Source: Planococcus sp. CPCC 101016 (GTDB lineage: Bacteria; Bacillota; Bacilli; Bacillales_A; Planococcaceae). Taken from it: DNA of 64,000 nt. The stretch is from positions 434,001 to 498,000 of the forward strand of contig NZ_VOHB01000002.1 of NCBI RefSeq assembly GCF_007859295.1, given 5' to 3'. Position 1 is the stretch's first letter. Each line of letters begins with the position of its first letter. Shown here piece after piece: positions 25,816 through 33,342 of this stretch. Under the pieces are notes generated by a model that searched no databases, had not been told where the DNA came from, and saw nothing but the letters and a program-made list of their open reading frames with translations. Made by a program: the position numbers and the translations under genes.

Positions 25816-26505
25816 ATGAAGAAAATCAGAGGACGGATGGATGAGAGCATCCTGGTATGTGTTTTTTACGGGCCGAATGGCGAACGTTTGATCAATCGGG
25901 GTAATAAACTTGCTACCATGCTGGATTGTCCGTTGTATATTCTAACGGTGGATCAGTCATCCATTAACGAGTTCGATACTGAAAAAGCATCTTATATTGA
26001 ACGCTGGAGAGAGCTTGCTGAAGAATACGAAGCTGAAGAATTTATGGTTCGTGATAATGAAAAACGCCCCTCTGCAAAAGTGATTGCAGAAGTGGCTCAC
26101 GAATTTAATATTACGCAAATTATTATCGGACAGACGGCAAGAAGCAGATGGGAAGAAATTACCAAAGGTTCATTCCTGAATATGTTGTTGCGTGAGATTC
26201 CACTTGTCGATCTTCATGTCGTTTCGTTGGCGCGTACAGTGAAAGGCGTCGAAGGGGATGAGTTTGAAAAAGGCGTTCGCTGTTACTTGGTGAAGGATGA
26301 GGAGAGCTACAAAATTAATTTTACCCAATCAAAAAATTGTCAGCTCGAAGGGATCTTCTTCAAGGAAATCGGGACAGATTTCGATAACGGCATCTTCAAA
26401 TTCATGCACGACAATAAAGTGTACCAGGTGGAAGTGACAGAAGACCGAATTGACTTGCCTGAGGTCATTGATGAATGCTTGGATAAAGAATTAGTGAAAA
26501 AATAA
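25816..26505 (+). CDS. Universal stress protein of KdpD-USP type
   Basis: This 229-residue cytosolic protein has a USP (UspA-fold) domain at about 9-145. Its start I-L-V-C-V-F-Y-G-P-N-G-E-R-L-I and the N-I-T-Q-I-I-I-G-Q-T-A-R-S-R-W-E-E block resemble the USP domain embedded in KdpD potassium-sensor kinases rather than ordinary UspA. Residues 150-229 are a charged extension I do not recognise. It is divergent from the mrp antiporter operon, so a sensing role in cation balance is plausible but inferred. AGAGGGG precedes the ATG. A terminator follows. Confidence 0.8.
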   Translation: MKKIRGRMDESILVCVFYGPNGERLINRGNKLATMLDCPLYILTVDQSSINEFDTEKASYIERWRELAEEYEAEEFMVRDNEKRPSAKVIAEVAHEFNITQIIIGQTARSRWEEITKGSFLNMLLREIPLVDLHVVSLARTVKGVEGDEFEKGVRCYLVKDEESYKINFTQSKNCQLEGIFFKEIGTDFDNGIFKFMHDNKVYQVEVTEDRIDLPEVIDECLDKELVKK

Positions 26506-26514
26506 TTTCAGACA

Positions 26515-26553
26515 ACAAAAGGCTGCTTCGCCATCGAGGCAGTCTTTTGTTTG
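26515..26553 (+). terminator. Terminator after the universal stress protein gene
   Basis: ACAAAAGGCTGC pairs with GCAGTCTTTTGT (one G-U). The T-rich arm runs up to the pentapeptide gene's ribosome binding site. Confidence 0.7.
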
Positions 26554-26576
26554 CTCAAGAGGAGAATCAGTCGGTT

Positions 26577-27218
26577 ATGAAGAAAAGCAAAAGGTTGGAA
26601 CCGCTTATCCCAAAGGAACTGGAAACCCGTTCTTTTGCAGCGGCCATAGATGGTGACCAGTACGTAAGCAATTGCAGAATCTCGCAGGAAACGATTGATT
26701 TCAGCACGGAAGACGCTCTTCATATCGACAATGTTGTTTTTGAAAACGTCAATTTTTTAGAAACCAGTTGGCCGCGTTCGGAGTTTGTCGATGTGGTTTT
26801 TTTGAACTGTGATTTGTCGAATGCCGATTTGAGCCGGACAGTTTTTCATCGGGCGGAATTCCGCAATTCCAAATTGGTTGGAACCAATTTTGCTGAAGCT
26901 GGAATCCGCCATACGCTTTTTGATGAATGCGTATTGAATTATGCCGTTTTCGGTTTTTCCTTATGCAATACTGTGAGTTTTGTCTCTTCCTCTATGCACT
27001 TTGCGGATTTTTATCAAATGGAATTGAAGACCAGCGAGTTTCATAAATGTGACATGAATGACATTAACTTTACAGAAACGAGCCTAAAGGGCATCGACTT
27101 AAGCAGCAACACCTTCGACAGCATCCAGGTATCGATTGAAAAACTTCAAGGGTGCAAGGTATCGTCAGATCAGGCTATCGCTTTTGCAAGGCAAATGGGA
27201 ATGATCGTCGAAAACTAG
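26577..27218 (+). CDS. Pentapeptide repeat protein, Qnr-like length and layout
   Basis: This 213-residue protein is dominated by five-residue steps with a central Phe or Leu (V-F-E-N-V, N-F-L-E-T, D-L-S-N-A, D-L-S-R-T, E-F-R-N-S, N-F-A-E-A and so on), running from about residue 45 to 190. Such repeats fold into a right-handed square beta-helix. Qnr and MfpA members of this size mimic DNA and protect gyrase from quinolones; many others have unknown roles. The frame opens at 26547 with a TTG, but AAGAGGAG precedes the ATG at 26577. It shares no promoter that I can see beyond the upstream gene's. Confidence 0.75.
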   Translation: MKKSKRLEPLIPKELETRSFAAAIDGDQYVSNCRISQETIDFSTEDALHIDNVVFENVNFLETSWPRSEFVDVVFLNCDLSNADLSRTVFHRAEFRNSKLVGTNFAEAGIRHTLFDECVLNYAVFGFSLCNTVSFVSSSMHFADFYQMELKTSEFHKCDMNDINFTETSLKGIDLSSNTFDSIQVSIEKLQGCKVSSDQAIAFARQMGMIVEN

Positions 27219-27237
27219 TATTATAGAAGAAACATAA

Positions 27238-27276
27238 AAAAATGCCCGGCAGATTTAAACTGCCGGGCATTTTTAT
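27238..27276 (+). terminator. Terminator after the pentapeptide gene
   Basis: A 15-bp perfect stem (27238-27252 with 27260-27274) containing ATGCCCGGCAG ends in TTTTT. Confidence 0.93.
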
Positions 27277-27284
27277 GTTAAAGA

Positions 27285-27430
27285 ACATGGACGCCTTCGC
27301 TTTTCTTGTGTCTAGCTTCAGCAGCCAGCCTCTCGAGTCGCTTCAGCCTAACCAGCAATGGCAAAGAACGCCATTACCGGTTAGGCTTCCAGCGCTTGTC
27401 GAGGCTAAACGGCTGCTTCCGCTTTTCTTG
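27285..27430 (+). repeat. Stop-adjacent stem-loop repeat, full type-B copy
   Basis: It runs from ACATGGACGCCTTCGCTTTTC through CTCGAGTCGCTTCAGCCTAACC, GGCAAAGAACGCC, GGTTAGGC and GTCGAGGC to GGCTGCTTCCGCTTTTC. GCCTAACC pairs with GGTTAGGC around the shared loop GGCAAAGAACGCC, and AGCAGCC pairs with GGCTGCT. The right end stops 3 bases before the stop codon of the minus-strand peptide transporter. Confidence 0.85.
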
Positions 27431-28927
27431 TTACCGGACGCCTTTCATGAAGCTTTGGATGCGTGGTGCGAAGATGAACAATAGGATACTGAGGGCAATT
27501 GAGGCGCCTCCGATGATTCCGAAATACATCATTTCGTTTTCCACTGTGTAGAATTTGACCAACTGTGCATTGATTGCTTGAGCAGCAGCATTTGATAGGA
27601 ACCACAGACTCATGGTTTGCGCTGAGAATGCTGCAGGAGCCAATTTGGTTGTCGCTGATAATCCCACAGGAGAAAGGCAAAGTTCGCCAAGTACAACGAT
27701 GAAATAACTAAGGACAAGCCAGAGTGGATTAACTAATGCAGCAGGTCCGCCAAAATATGCCGGCAATAGAATAACCAGGAACGATAATCCTGCAAACAAC
27801 AGGCCGAGTGAGAATTTTTGCGGAATAGACGGCTGTTTGCTTCCAAGTTTAACCCATAGCCATGCAAAGACCGGAGCTAGCATAATAATGAACAAAGGAT
27901 TCAAGGACTGGAACCATGCAGGAGAAATGGTGATTCCTGCAAACTCAAGGTTCGTACGGGTGTCCGCGTATGCGGCAAGAATAGTTGATCCCTGTTCCTG
28001 GATTGCCCAGAACATGACAGAGGCGATAAATAAGGGAATGTAAGCCAATAGATGCGAGCGCTCAACTTCTGTTGTCTTTTTACTCCGATACATAACCGTG
28101 AAATAAGCGATTGGAATTAAAATACCAAAAATACCGACAATCGCCACAAAGCTATCAAATGTCAGCAATCCGGTCGGGATACCGATTGCTACGGCTGCTG
28201 CAATGATTAATGCGCCGATTGTAAAGATTTTGATCGTTGTTTTACGTTCTGAAGGTAATAAGGGATTCGGCACAACGGTTCCTGCCAGACCCAGATTCTT
28301 TTTCTTTGTAACTAAGAAAATGACCAAGCCAAGGAACATTCCGACTGCTGCAATACTGAAACCTAAATGGAAGCTGATTCTCATTCCTACAGTACCGACG
28401 ATCAACGGTGCGAGGAAGCCTCCCATGTTGATTCCCATATAGAAAATGCTGAATCCGGCATCTCGGCGGTCATCATTTTCTTCGTAGATTTCACCAACAA
28501 CACTCGATACATTCGGTTTCAATAAACCGGTACCCAGAACAATTAATACCATGGAGACGAAGAATAAAGCAAGGTTGCCGGGAATCGCTAGAGCGATATG
28601 CCCAAGCATGATGAGAATTCCTCCATAAAAAACAGCCTTTGATGTACCGAATATCCTATCGGCTAACCAACCACCGATAATTCCGGACATGTAAACAAGC
28701 GATCCGTAAATGGACATGATGGATAAAGCGGTGGTTTGATCAAGACCAAGACCGCCCTCGGAAATTTCGTAATACATATAAAAAACCAGAATGGCTCTCA
28801 TTCCATAGTAGGAGAACCTTTCCCAGAACTCTGTAAAGAATAGCGTGAATAGCCCTTTGGGATGACCAAAAAAGCCTTTTTGAGGAACACTGCTGACAAT
28901 TTCTTGTCTAGAATACTTTTCAGACAT
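27431..28927 (-). CDS. Peptide MFS transporter, POT/PTR family (DtpT-like)
   Basis: This 498-residue proton-coupled di/tripeptide importer has about 14 helices. The POT signature F-F-T-E-F-W-E-R-F-S-Y-Y-G-M-R is near residues 28-42, including the E-x-x-E-R-F proton-coupling motif. The second PTR2 block F-S-I-F-Y-M-G-I-N-M-G near residue 150 is present. Three ATGs lie in frame near the start; GGAGGT fits the ATG at 28927 best (7-base spacing). The stop is followed by the repeat at 27285-27430, which is the only structure that could end the transcript. Confidence 0.92.
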   Translation of the reverse strand: MSEKYSRQEIVSSVPQKGFFGHPKGLFTLFFTEFWERFSYYGMRAILVFYMYYEISEGGLGLDQTTALSIMSIYGSLVYMSGIIGGWLADRIFGTSKAVFYGGILIMLGHIALAIPGNLALFFVSMVLIVLGTGLLKPNVSSVVGEIYEENDDRRDAGFSIFYMGINMGGFLAPLIVGTVGMRISFHLGFSIAAVGMFLGLVIFLVTKKKNLGLAGTVVPNPLLPSERKTTIKIFTIGALIIAAAVAIGIPTGLLTFDSFVAIVGIFGILIPIAYFTVMYRSKKTTEVERSHLLAYIPLFIASVMFWAIQEQGSTILAAYADTRTNLEFAGITISPAWFQSLNPLFIIMLAPVFAWLWVKLGSKQPSIPQKFSLGLLFAGLSFLVILLPAYFGGPAALVNPLWLVLSYFIVVLGELCLSPVGLSATTKLAPAAFSAQTMSLWFLSNAAAQAINAQLVKFYTVENEMMYFGIIGGASIALSILLFIFAPRIQSFMKGVR

Positions 28928-29358
28928 CATACTAACCTCCATTTGTTTATTCTAACATAATACTTTTTTTAGTTAAAAAAATCAAAAAAAATTTATAAAC
29001 TAGTACAAAAGGCTTTAATAAACTTTTTATTAATAAAATTTTAAATAGTTTTTAAAACAATTATTTTTTTGAAATAGTTATTAATTTCTGATTAAGATAA
29101 TTAACTAATTCAGACTTTCTGGTAATGAAAGTGATGAAAATTTAAAGTGTCTATTTACCTGCTATTTCGAATAGTTCTTAAAATGGTAAAATCAGTAATA
29201 TAAATATCCTATTAATTTTCCATATTTAGTAATGATTAGTTAGTGTTCACTAATTATTCACACTTTTTTAAAGAATTATCCAAAAAAGATTGTGAAAAAG
29301 CGCAAGGTGCAGTATATTTAAAATAGTTAGAATATTAATTAGGGAGCAGGAGCATATA
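28928..29358. other. A/T-rich divergent intergenic region
   Basis: About 430 bases with long T and A tracts and no credible ORF. It holds the promoter of the peptide transporter near the left end (a TATTAT or TAGAAT -10 on the minus strand) and that of the XRE gene near the right end. The middle 300 bases show nothing recognisable. Confidence 0.6.
29290..29318 (+). promoter_or_regulatory. SigA promoter of the XRE regulator gene
   Basis: TTGTGA (29290-29295), 17 bases, TATATT (29313-29318), about 40 bases before the ATG. Confidence 0.65.
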
Positions 29359-29715
29359 ATGAAACAGTTAAGCAAACGAATCAAGGACTTAAGAGAAGCA
29401 AAAGGACTATCTACTGAAGAGTTGGCAGAAGAAATCGGCTTTGCAAAAAGTACGGTCTGGGCTTATGAAAGTGGAAAGAAACAAGTGTCTGTAGTGCATC
29501 TCGAAAGACTTGCAGATTATTTTGAGGTATCAGTCGACAGTTTGTTGGATCGCAGCGAACGGACAATCAATGTGGATCTTCAAAATACCAGTTTCTTAAA
29601 CGACTACAATCTAATGTTGGATGACCAGCCGCTCAATCAGCATGAGATTGCCGAAGCTGCATCTTTCATTCAAGTTAAACGCCGTATGGGTAGTTATGGA
29701 GTCGCTACAAACTAA
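29359..29715 (+). CDS. XRE-family helix-turn-helix regulator
   Basis: This 118-residue DNA-binding protein has an HTH_3/Cro domain at about 5-60 (I-K-D-L-R-E-A-K-G-L-S-T-E-E-L-A-E-E-I-G, then S-T-V-W-A-Y-E-S-G-K-K-Q, and L-E-R-L-A-D-Y-F-E-V-S-V-D-S-L-L). The remaining 55 residues are an acidic, partly helical tail (L-N-Q-H-E-I-A-E-A-A-S-F-I-Q-V-K-R-R) that could dimerise. It resembles single-domain regulators near SinR in layout but no target can be read. It has its own promoter and terminator. Confidence 0.88.
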   Translation: MKQLSKRIKDLREAKGLSTEELAEEIGFAKSTVWAYESGKKQVSVVHLERLADYFEVSVDSLLDRSERTINVDLQNTSFLNDYNLMLDDQPLNQHEIAEAASFIQVKRRMGSYGVATN

Positions 29716-29732
29716 TTACCGATAAGCCCAAT

Positions 29733-29770
29733 AAAAATGCCTTTCCTTTATATAAAGGAAAGGCATTTTT
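29733..29770. terminator. Terminator after the XRE gene
   Basis: A 38-bp perfect palindrome (A-run, TGCCTTTCCTTTAT, mirror, T-run) begins 17 bases after the stop. Confidence 0.93.
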
Positions 29771-29820
29771 TGTTGCAGAAAAGTGAGAGGAGTCGGAAAA
29801 ATTCAAGTTTATCGAAGTCT

Positions 29821-29845
29821 GTTTATCTCATGTCCCTTCGGGAAG
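29821..29845 (+). promoter_or_regulatory. Candidate SigB promoter of the SDR/DUF4334 pair
   Basis: GTTTAT (29821-29826), 13 bases, GGGAAG (29840-29845), about 40 bases before the SDR start. Confidence 0.5.
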
Positions 29846-29887
29846 ACATAAGGTATATGAAAAATGTATACCAGGAGGATGATTTAA

Positions 29888-30673
29888 ATGAGTAAAACGA
29901 TATTTATCACAGGAGCAGGAAGCGGACTGGCGAAAGGGGCAGCATTTGGTCTTGCAAAACAAGGGCATAAAGTGATTGCGCCAGTCGAAACGGCTCCGCA
30001 AGTTACAGCGTTGCGGGAGGAAGCTGTAGCAGAAGGAGTGGACTTGGACGTCTTTAAAATGGACATTAAAAATCCGCAGGACTTGGCGCAGATGCTGGAG
30101 TACGACTTTGATATTTTCGTCGCGAATGCTGCAGTCAATGAAGGCGGTCCGCTTTCAGAAGTGCCGATGTCTAATTTCAGGGAATTATTCGAGGTCAATG
30201 TCTTCAGTACTTTAGAGACTGCCCAAGTTGCAGCGCGCAAATTCGTAGCTAAAGGAAAAGGGAAAATCATTTTCATGTCTTCGATGGCTGGAATTATGGC
30301 GACGCCATACGTCGGACCCTATACTGCGACTAAGCACGCCATCGAAGCTATTGCGACGACGATGCAGAAAGAGCTGGAAGGCCACGGAGTACAAGTAGCG
30401 ACCATCAATCCTGGGGCTTTTGCAACAGGCTTTAATGACCGCAGTGCAGAAGCGAAGTGGAAATGGTACGATGAAGCCATTCATTTCACCCGGAAAGAAG
30501 ATATGGAAGAGGCGGACAAAGCTTTGGAAAATCAATACGATCCAGCTGACATGATTGCGAAGATGGTGGAAATCATCCCTCTTGATACACATAAATTCCG
30601 TACTGCCTTCCCTGAAGAAACTGAAAAGCAAATGAAAGAAGAGGAAGCGAAACGTTGGGAGATGGAAATTTAA
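29888..30673 (+). CDS. Short-chain dehydrogenase/reductase (SDR)
   Basis: This 261-residue Rossmann-fold oxidoreductase has the cofactor motif T-G-A-G-S-G-L-A-K-G at 8-17, V-A-N-A-A near residue 77, the catalytic Ser in F-M-S-S-M-A and Y-T-A-T-K with Tyr145 and Lys149. These are the complete classical SDR residues. The substrate is unknown. AGGAGG precedes the ATG. A DUF4334 gene starts 16 bases after the stop, so the two are probably co-transcribed, from a sigma-B-like promoter. Confidence 0.9.
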   Translation: MSKTIFITGAGSGLAKGAAFGLAKQGHKVIAPVETAPQVTALREEAVAEGVDLDVFKMDIKNPQDLAQMLEYDFDIFVANAAVNEGGPLSEVPMSNFRELFEVNVFSTLETAQVAARKFVAKGKGKIIFMSSMAGIMATPYVGPYTATKHAIEAIATTMQKELEGHGVQVATINPGAFATGFNDRSAEAKWKWYDEAIHFTRKEDMEEADKALENQYDPADMIAKMVEIIPLDTHKFRTAFPEETEKQMKEEEAKRWEMEI

Positions 30674-30689
30674 AAGGAGGGGTATGAGT

Positions 30690-31175
30690 ATGGAGCCTCA
30701 AGCAGAGATTGCTGCCATCCTGGAAGAAGGGAAAACGGATCTTCATACTGCCTGTAAACTATTCGATTCCTTGGAGACAGTAGATTTAGAGTTTCTTCTT
30801 GGGACTTGGAAAGGAAGAGATTTTCATACCGGCCATCCTTTGGATGGGATACTGAAGAAATTAAAGTGGTATGGCAAAGCATTCCATGATGCGGACAATG
30901 TAGATCCACTTCTTTTTGAATTTATAAAAGGAAAAGTGGTTGCGATTGATCCGGTGCCTTTTATGTCAAAACAGAAGTTAACGGAGGCAGCAGGCGGAGA
31001 AGCGCGTATGCGCATGGTTGAATTTCGCGGAAAACTGAGTGCTGCTATCATTTATGACCATTTGCCGATCCATGATCATCTTCGGAAAGTAAATGACAAT
31101 TTGTTGCTCGGTATGATGGACCTTAAAGGAGATACCCAAGCGTTTTTCTTTTTGCTCGAAAAAGTGGAAAAATAA
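30690..31175 (+). CDS. GXWXG / DUF4334 domain protein
   Basis: This 161-residue protein has the N-terminal GXWXG motif as L-L-G-T-W-K-G-R-D-F near residue 36 and a C-terminal DUF4334 domain (E-A-R-M-R-M-V-E-F-R-G-K-L-S-A-A-I-I-Y-D-H-L-P-I-H-D-H-L-R-K). The family has no firmly known function. An ATG two codons upstream (30684) is only 3 bases from AGGAGG, so the ATG at 30690 with a 9-base spacing is preferred. It follows the SDR gene and may act in the same stress response. Confidence 0.8.
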   Translation: MEPQAEIAAILEEGKTDLHTACKLFDSLETVDLEFLLGTWKGRDFHTGHPLDGILKKLKWYGKAFHDADNVDPLLFEFIKGKVVAIDPVPFMSKQKLTEAAGGEARMRMVEFRGKLSAAIIYDHLPIHDHLRKVNDNLLLGMMDLKGDTQAFFFLLEKVEK

Positions 31176-31176
31176 A

Positions 31177-31219
31177 CAATCGTCCTGAGTGCTTATGCTC
31201 ATGGGGCGATTTTTTATGG
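31177..31219 (+). terminator. Likely terminator after the DUF4334 gene
   Basis: AATCGTCCTGAG and CTCATGGGGCGATT form an imperfect stem followed by TTTTTT. Confidence 0.6.
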
Positions 31220-31313
31220 TTTTCTACCCTTCTTCCTAAGATTTAACCAAAGAAAAAGGCGCAAAAATGTGGTAAGCTAACTCATACGATACGAGTATTA
31301 GGAGTGTTCTATT

Positions 31314-33086
31314 TTGTTGGAAAGCGCGAAAAAATTACTGCAGTCCCATTTTGGCTATGAGTCTTTTCGGGTCGGCCAGGAACAAGCCATTACGCAGGTC
31401 TTTGAAGGGCATAATTCGATTTGCGTCATGCCGACAGGCGGCGGCAAGTCCATGTGCTACCAAATTCCCGCGCTTGTTATGGAAGGAACCACCATTGTTG
31501 TGTCGCCTTTGATTTCATTGATGAAAGACCAAGTAGATGCCCTTTTGGCAGCCGGCATACCGGCTGCTTATATAAACAGTTCCCTCGGTTTTGATGAAGT
31601 ACGTGAGACGCTGATGGATGTTCAACGCGGTGCCGTCAAATTGCTTTACATTGCGCCTGAACGATTGGATTCGGAGATGTTCCTCAATGAACTGCAGGGA
31701 GTTCATGTACCCCTGATTGCTGTCGATGAAGCCCACTGTATTTCCCAATGGGGCCATGATTTCCGCCCAAGCTACCGTTTGATCAGTCGCATGACTGAAC
31801 TGTTTCCCAATAACCCGACGGTACTTGCCCTTACTGCCACTGCCACCCCTCAAGTACGTGAAGACATTTGCCGGATCCTAGATATTGAAGAAGAGCACAC
31901 CGTCATGACTGGTTTCGAACGTGCCAATTTGACGTTTTCTGTCGTACGCGGCCAAGACCGGGAGCGCTTCGTAAAAGAATACGTAGCGAAAAATGATAAG
32001 GAAGCAGGCATTATTTATGCAGCTACCCGAAAAACTGTGGATTCAGTGTATGAGATGCTCTTGAAGAAAGGCATTAAAGCAGCAAAATACCATGCAGGCA
32101 TGCCGGATCATGAAAGAAAGCTCGGGCAGGAGCGGTTCCTGAATGACGAAGTTACTGTCATGGTTGCAACAAATGCGTTTGGTATGGGTATTGATAAATC
32201 CAATATACGTTTTGTTATCCATTATCAATTGCCGAAGAATATGGAAAGCTATTACCAGGAAGCAGGCCGTGCAGGCCGTGATGGCTTGCCAAGTGAATGT
32301 ATTGTGTTGTACGCCTCTCAAGATGTCCAGACCCAGCGGTTCTTGATAGATCAAGCACAAGACCCTAGCCGCATTCCGGGTGAACTGGTGAAATTGCAGG
32401 GCATGGTTGATTATTGCCACACCGAAAGTTGTCTGCAGCAGTTTATTATCCATTACTTCGGAGATACAGCTGCTGAACCGTGTGGCCATTGCGGAAACTG
32501 TTTGGATGACCGTGAAAGCATGGATGTTACGAAAGATGTCCAGATGGTTCTGTCATGTGTCATCCGTATGGGGCAAAAGTTCGGCAAAGCGATGACTGCT
32601 CAGGTGCTGACCGGTTCCCGCAATAAAAAAGTGCTGGATTTCGGATTTGATAAGCTGTCGACCTATGGAATTCTGAAACACCAAAACGCCAAGGAAGTTT
32701 CAAACCTAATTGAATTTATGATTTCTCAGGAATTGTTGGCAGTAGAACAAGGTTCATTTCCAACAATTTATGTGCCTGACGGCGGAAGAGATGTGCTGCT
32801 TGGAAAACGGAAAGTGTTAAGAAAAGGTGCTGTTGTCACTAAACGCATCGCTTCAAATGATCCTTTATTTGAAGAGTTGCGTGTAGTTCGTAAAAGTTTG
32901 GCTGATAAAGCCGGGGTACCTCCTTTTGTCATTTTCTCTGATAAATCACTGCAAGATATGGTAGCGAGAAGACCAAAGAATGAATCAGAATTTTTAGAAG
33001 TTACTGGAGTGGGAGCCAATAAGCTTGAAAAGTATGGTGAAGCATTTCTGGAGGCAATTCATTCTTTTGATGCGATAAATAATTGA
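31314..33086 (+). CDS. recQ: ATP-dependent DNA helicase RecQ
   Basis: This 590-residue 3'-5' helicase acts in recombination and replication-fork repair. Walker A is M-P-T-G-G-G-K-S near residue 40, the DEAH box V-D-E-A-H-C-I-S-Q-W-G near 139, and motif VI Q-E-A-G-R-A-G-R-D-G near 320. The zinc-binding cysteines start at Cys368 and end C-G-H-C-G-N-C near 396, followed by a winged helix. A C-terminal HRDC domain is at about 515-590. The domain set and length match B. subtilis RecQ. The start is TTG at 31314 with AGGAG 9 bases before it. It is monocistronic. Confidence 0.95.
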   Translation: MLESAKKLLQSHFGYESFRVGQEQAITQVFEGHNSICVMPTGGGKSMCYQIPALVMEGTTIVVSPLISLMKDQVDALLAAGIPAAYINSSLGFDEVRETLMDVQRGAVKLLYIAPERLDSEMFLNELQGVHVPLIAVDEAHCISQWGHDFRPSYRLISRMTELFPNNPTVLALTATATPQVREDICRILDIEEEHTVMTGFERANLTFSVVRGQDRERFVKEYVAKNDKEAGIIYAATRKTVDSVYEMLLKKGIKAAKYHAGMPDHERKLGQERFLNDEVTVMVATNAFGMGIDKSNIRFVIHYQLPKNMESYYQEAGRAGRDGLPSECIVLYASQDVQTQRFLIDQAQDPSRIPGELVKLQGMVDYCHTESCLQQFIIHYFGDTAAEPCGHCGNCLDDRESMDVTKDVQMVLSCVIRMGQKFGKAMTAQVLTGSRNKKVLDFGFDKLSTYGILKHQNAKEVSNLIEFMISQELLAVEQGSFPTIYVPDGGRDVLLGKRKVLRKGAVVTKRIASNDPLFEELRVVRKSLADKAGVPPFVIFSDKSLQDMVARRPKNESEFLEVTGVGANKLEKYGEAFLEAIHSFDAINN

Positions 33087-33097
33087 ATAAATATAAG

Positions 33098-33136
33098 TAG
33101 AGAAACTCCATATAAAATACGGGTTTCTCTATTTTC
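33098..33136 (+). terminator. Terminator after recQ
   Basis: TAGAGAAACTC (33098-33108) pairs with GGGTTTCTCTA (33121-33131, one G-U), followed by TTTT. Confidence 0.75.
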
Positions 33137-33201
33137 AAATTGTCAGACTTGTATATTTATTCATTATAATCTTATGAGTATATGTCGCTCAATAAATGCG
33201 A

Positions 33202-33216
33202 ATGGAAGCGTTTTCA
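33202..33216 (+). promoter_or_regulatory. Catabolite-response element (cre) upstream of gltB
   Basis: ATGGAAGCGTTTTCA fits the CcpA consensus WTGNAANCGNWNNCW at every fixed position. It ends 52 bases upstream of the -35 box, a position seen at CcpA-activated rather than repressed promoters. Confidence 0.7.
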
Positions 33217-33268
33217 ACGTAATCATAGGATTTTGGCCTCAGAATAAATATTTTTTTACTCGGAGGAA

Positions 33269-33298
33269 TTGTATATATATTCAGACTTATGATATACT
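33269..33298 (+). promoter_or_regulatory. SigA promoter of gltB
   Basis: TTGTAT (33269-33274), 18 bases, TATACT (33293-33298), 44 bases before the chosen ATG. Confidence 0.65.
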
Positions 33299-33342
33299 AT
33301 CAAAATATTATGACACATCAGTGTAATGAAGGAGGCGGTTTG

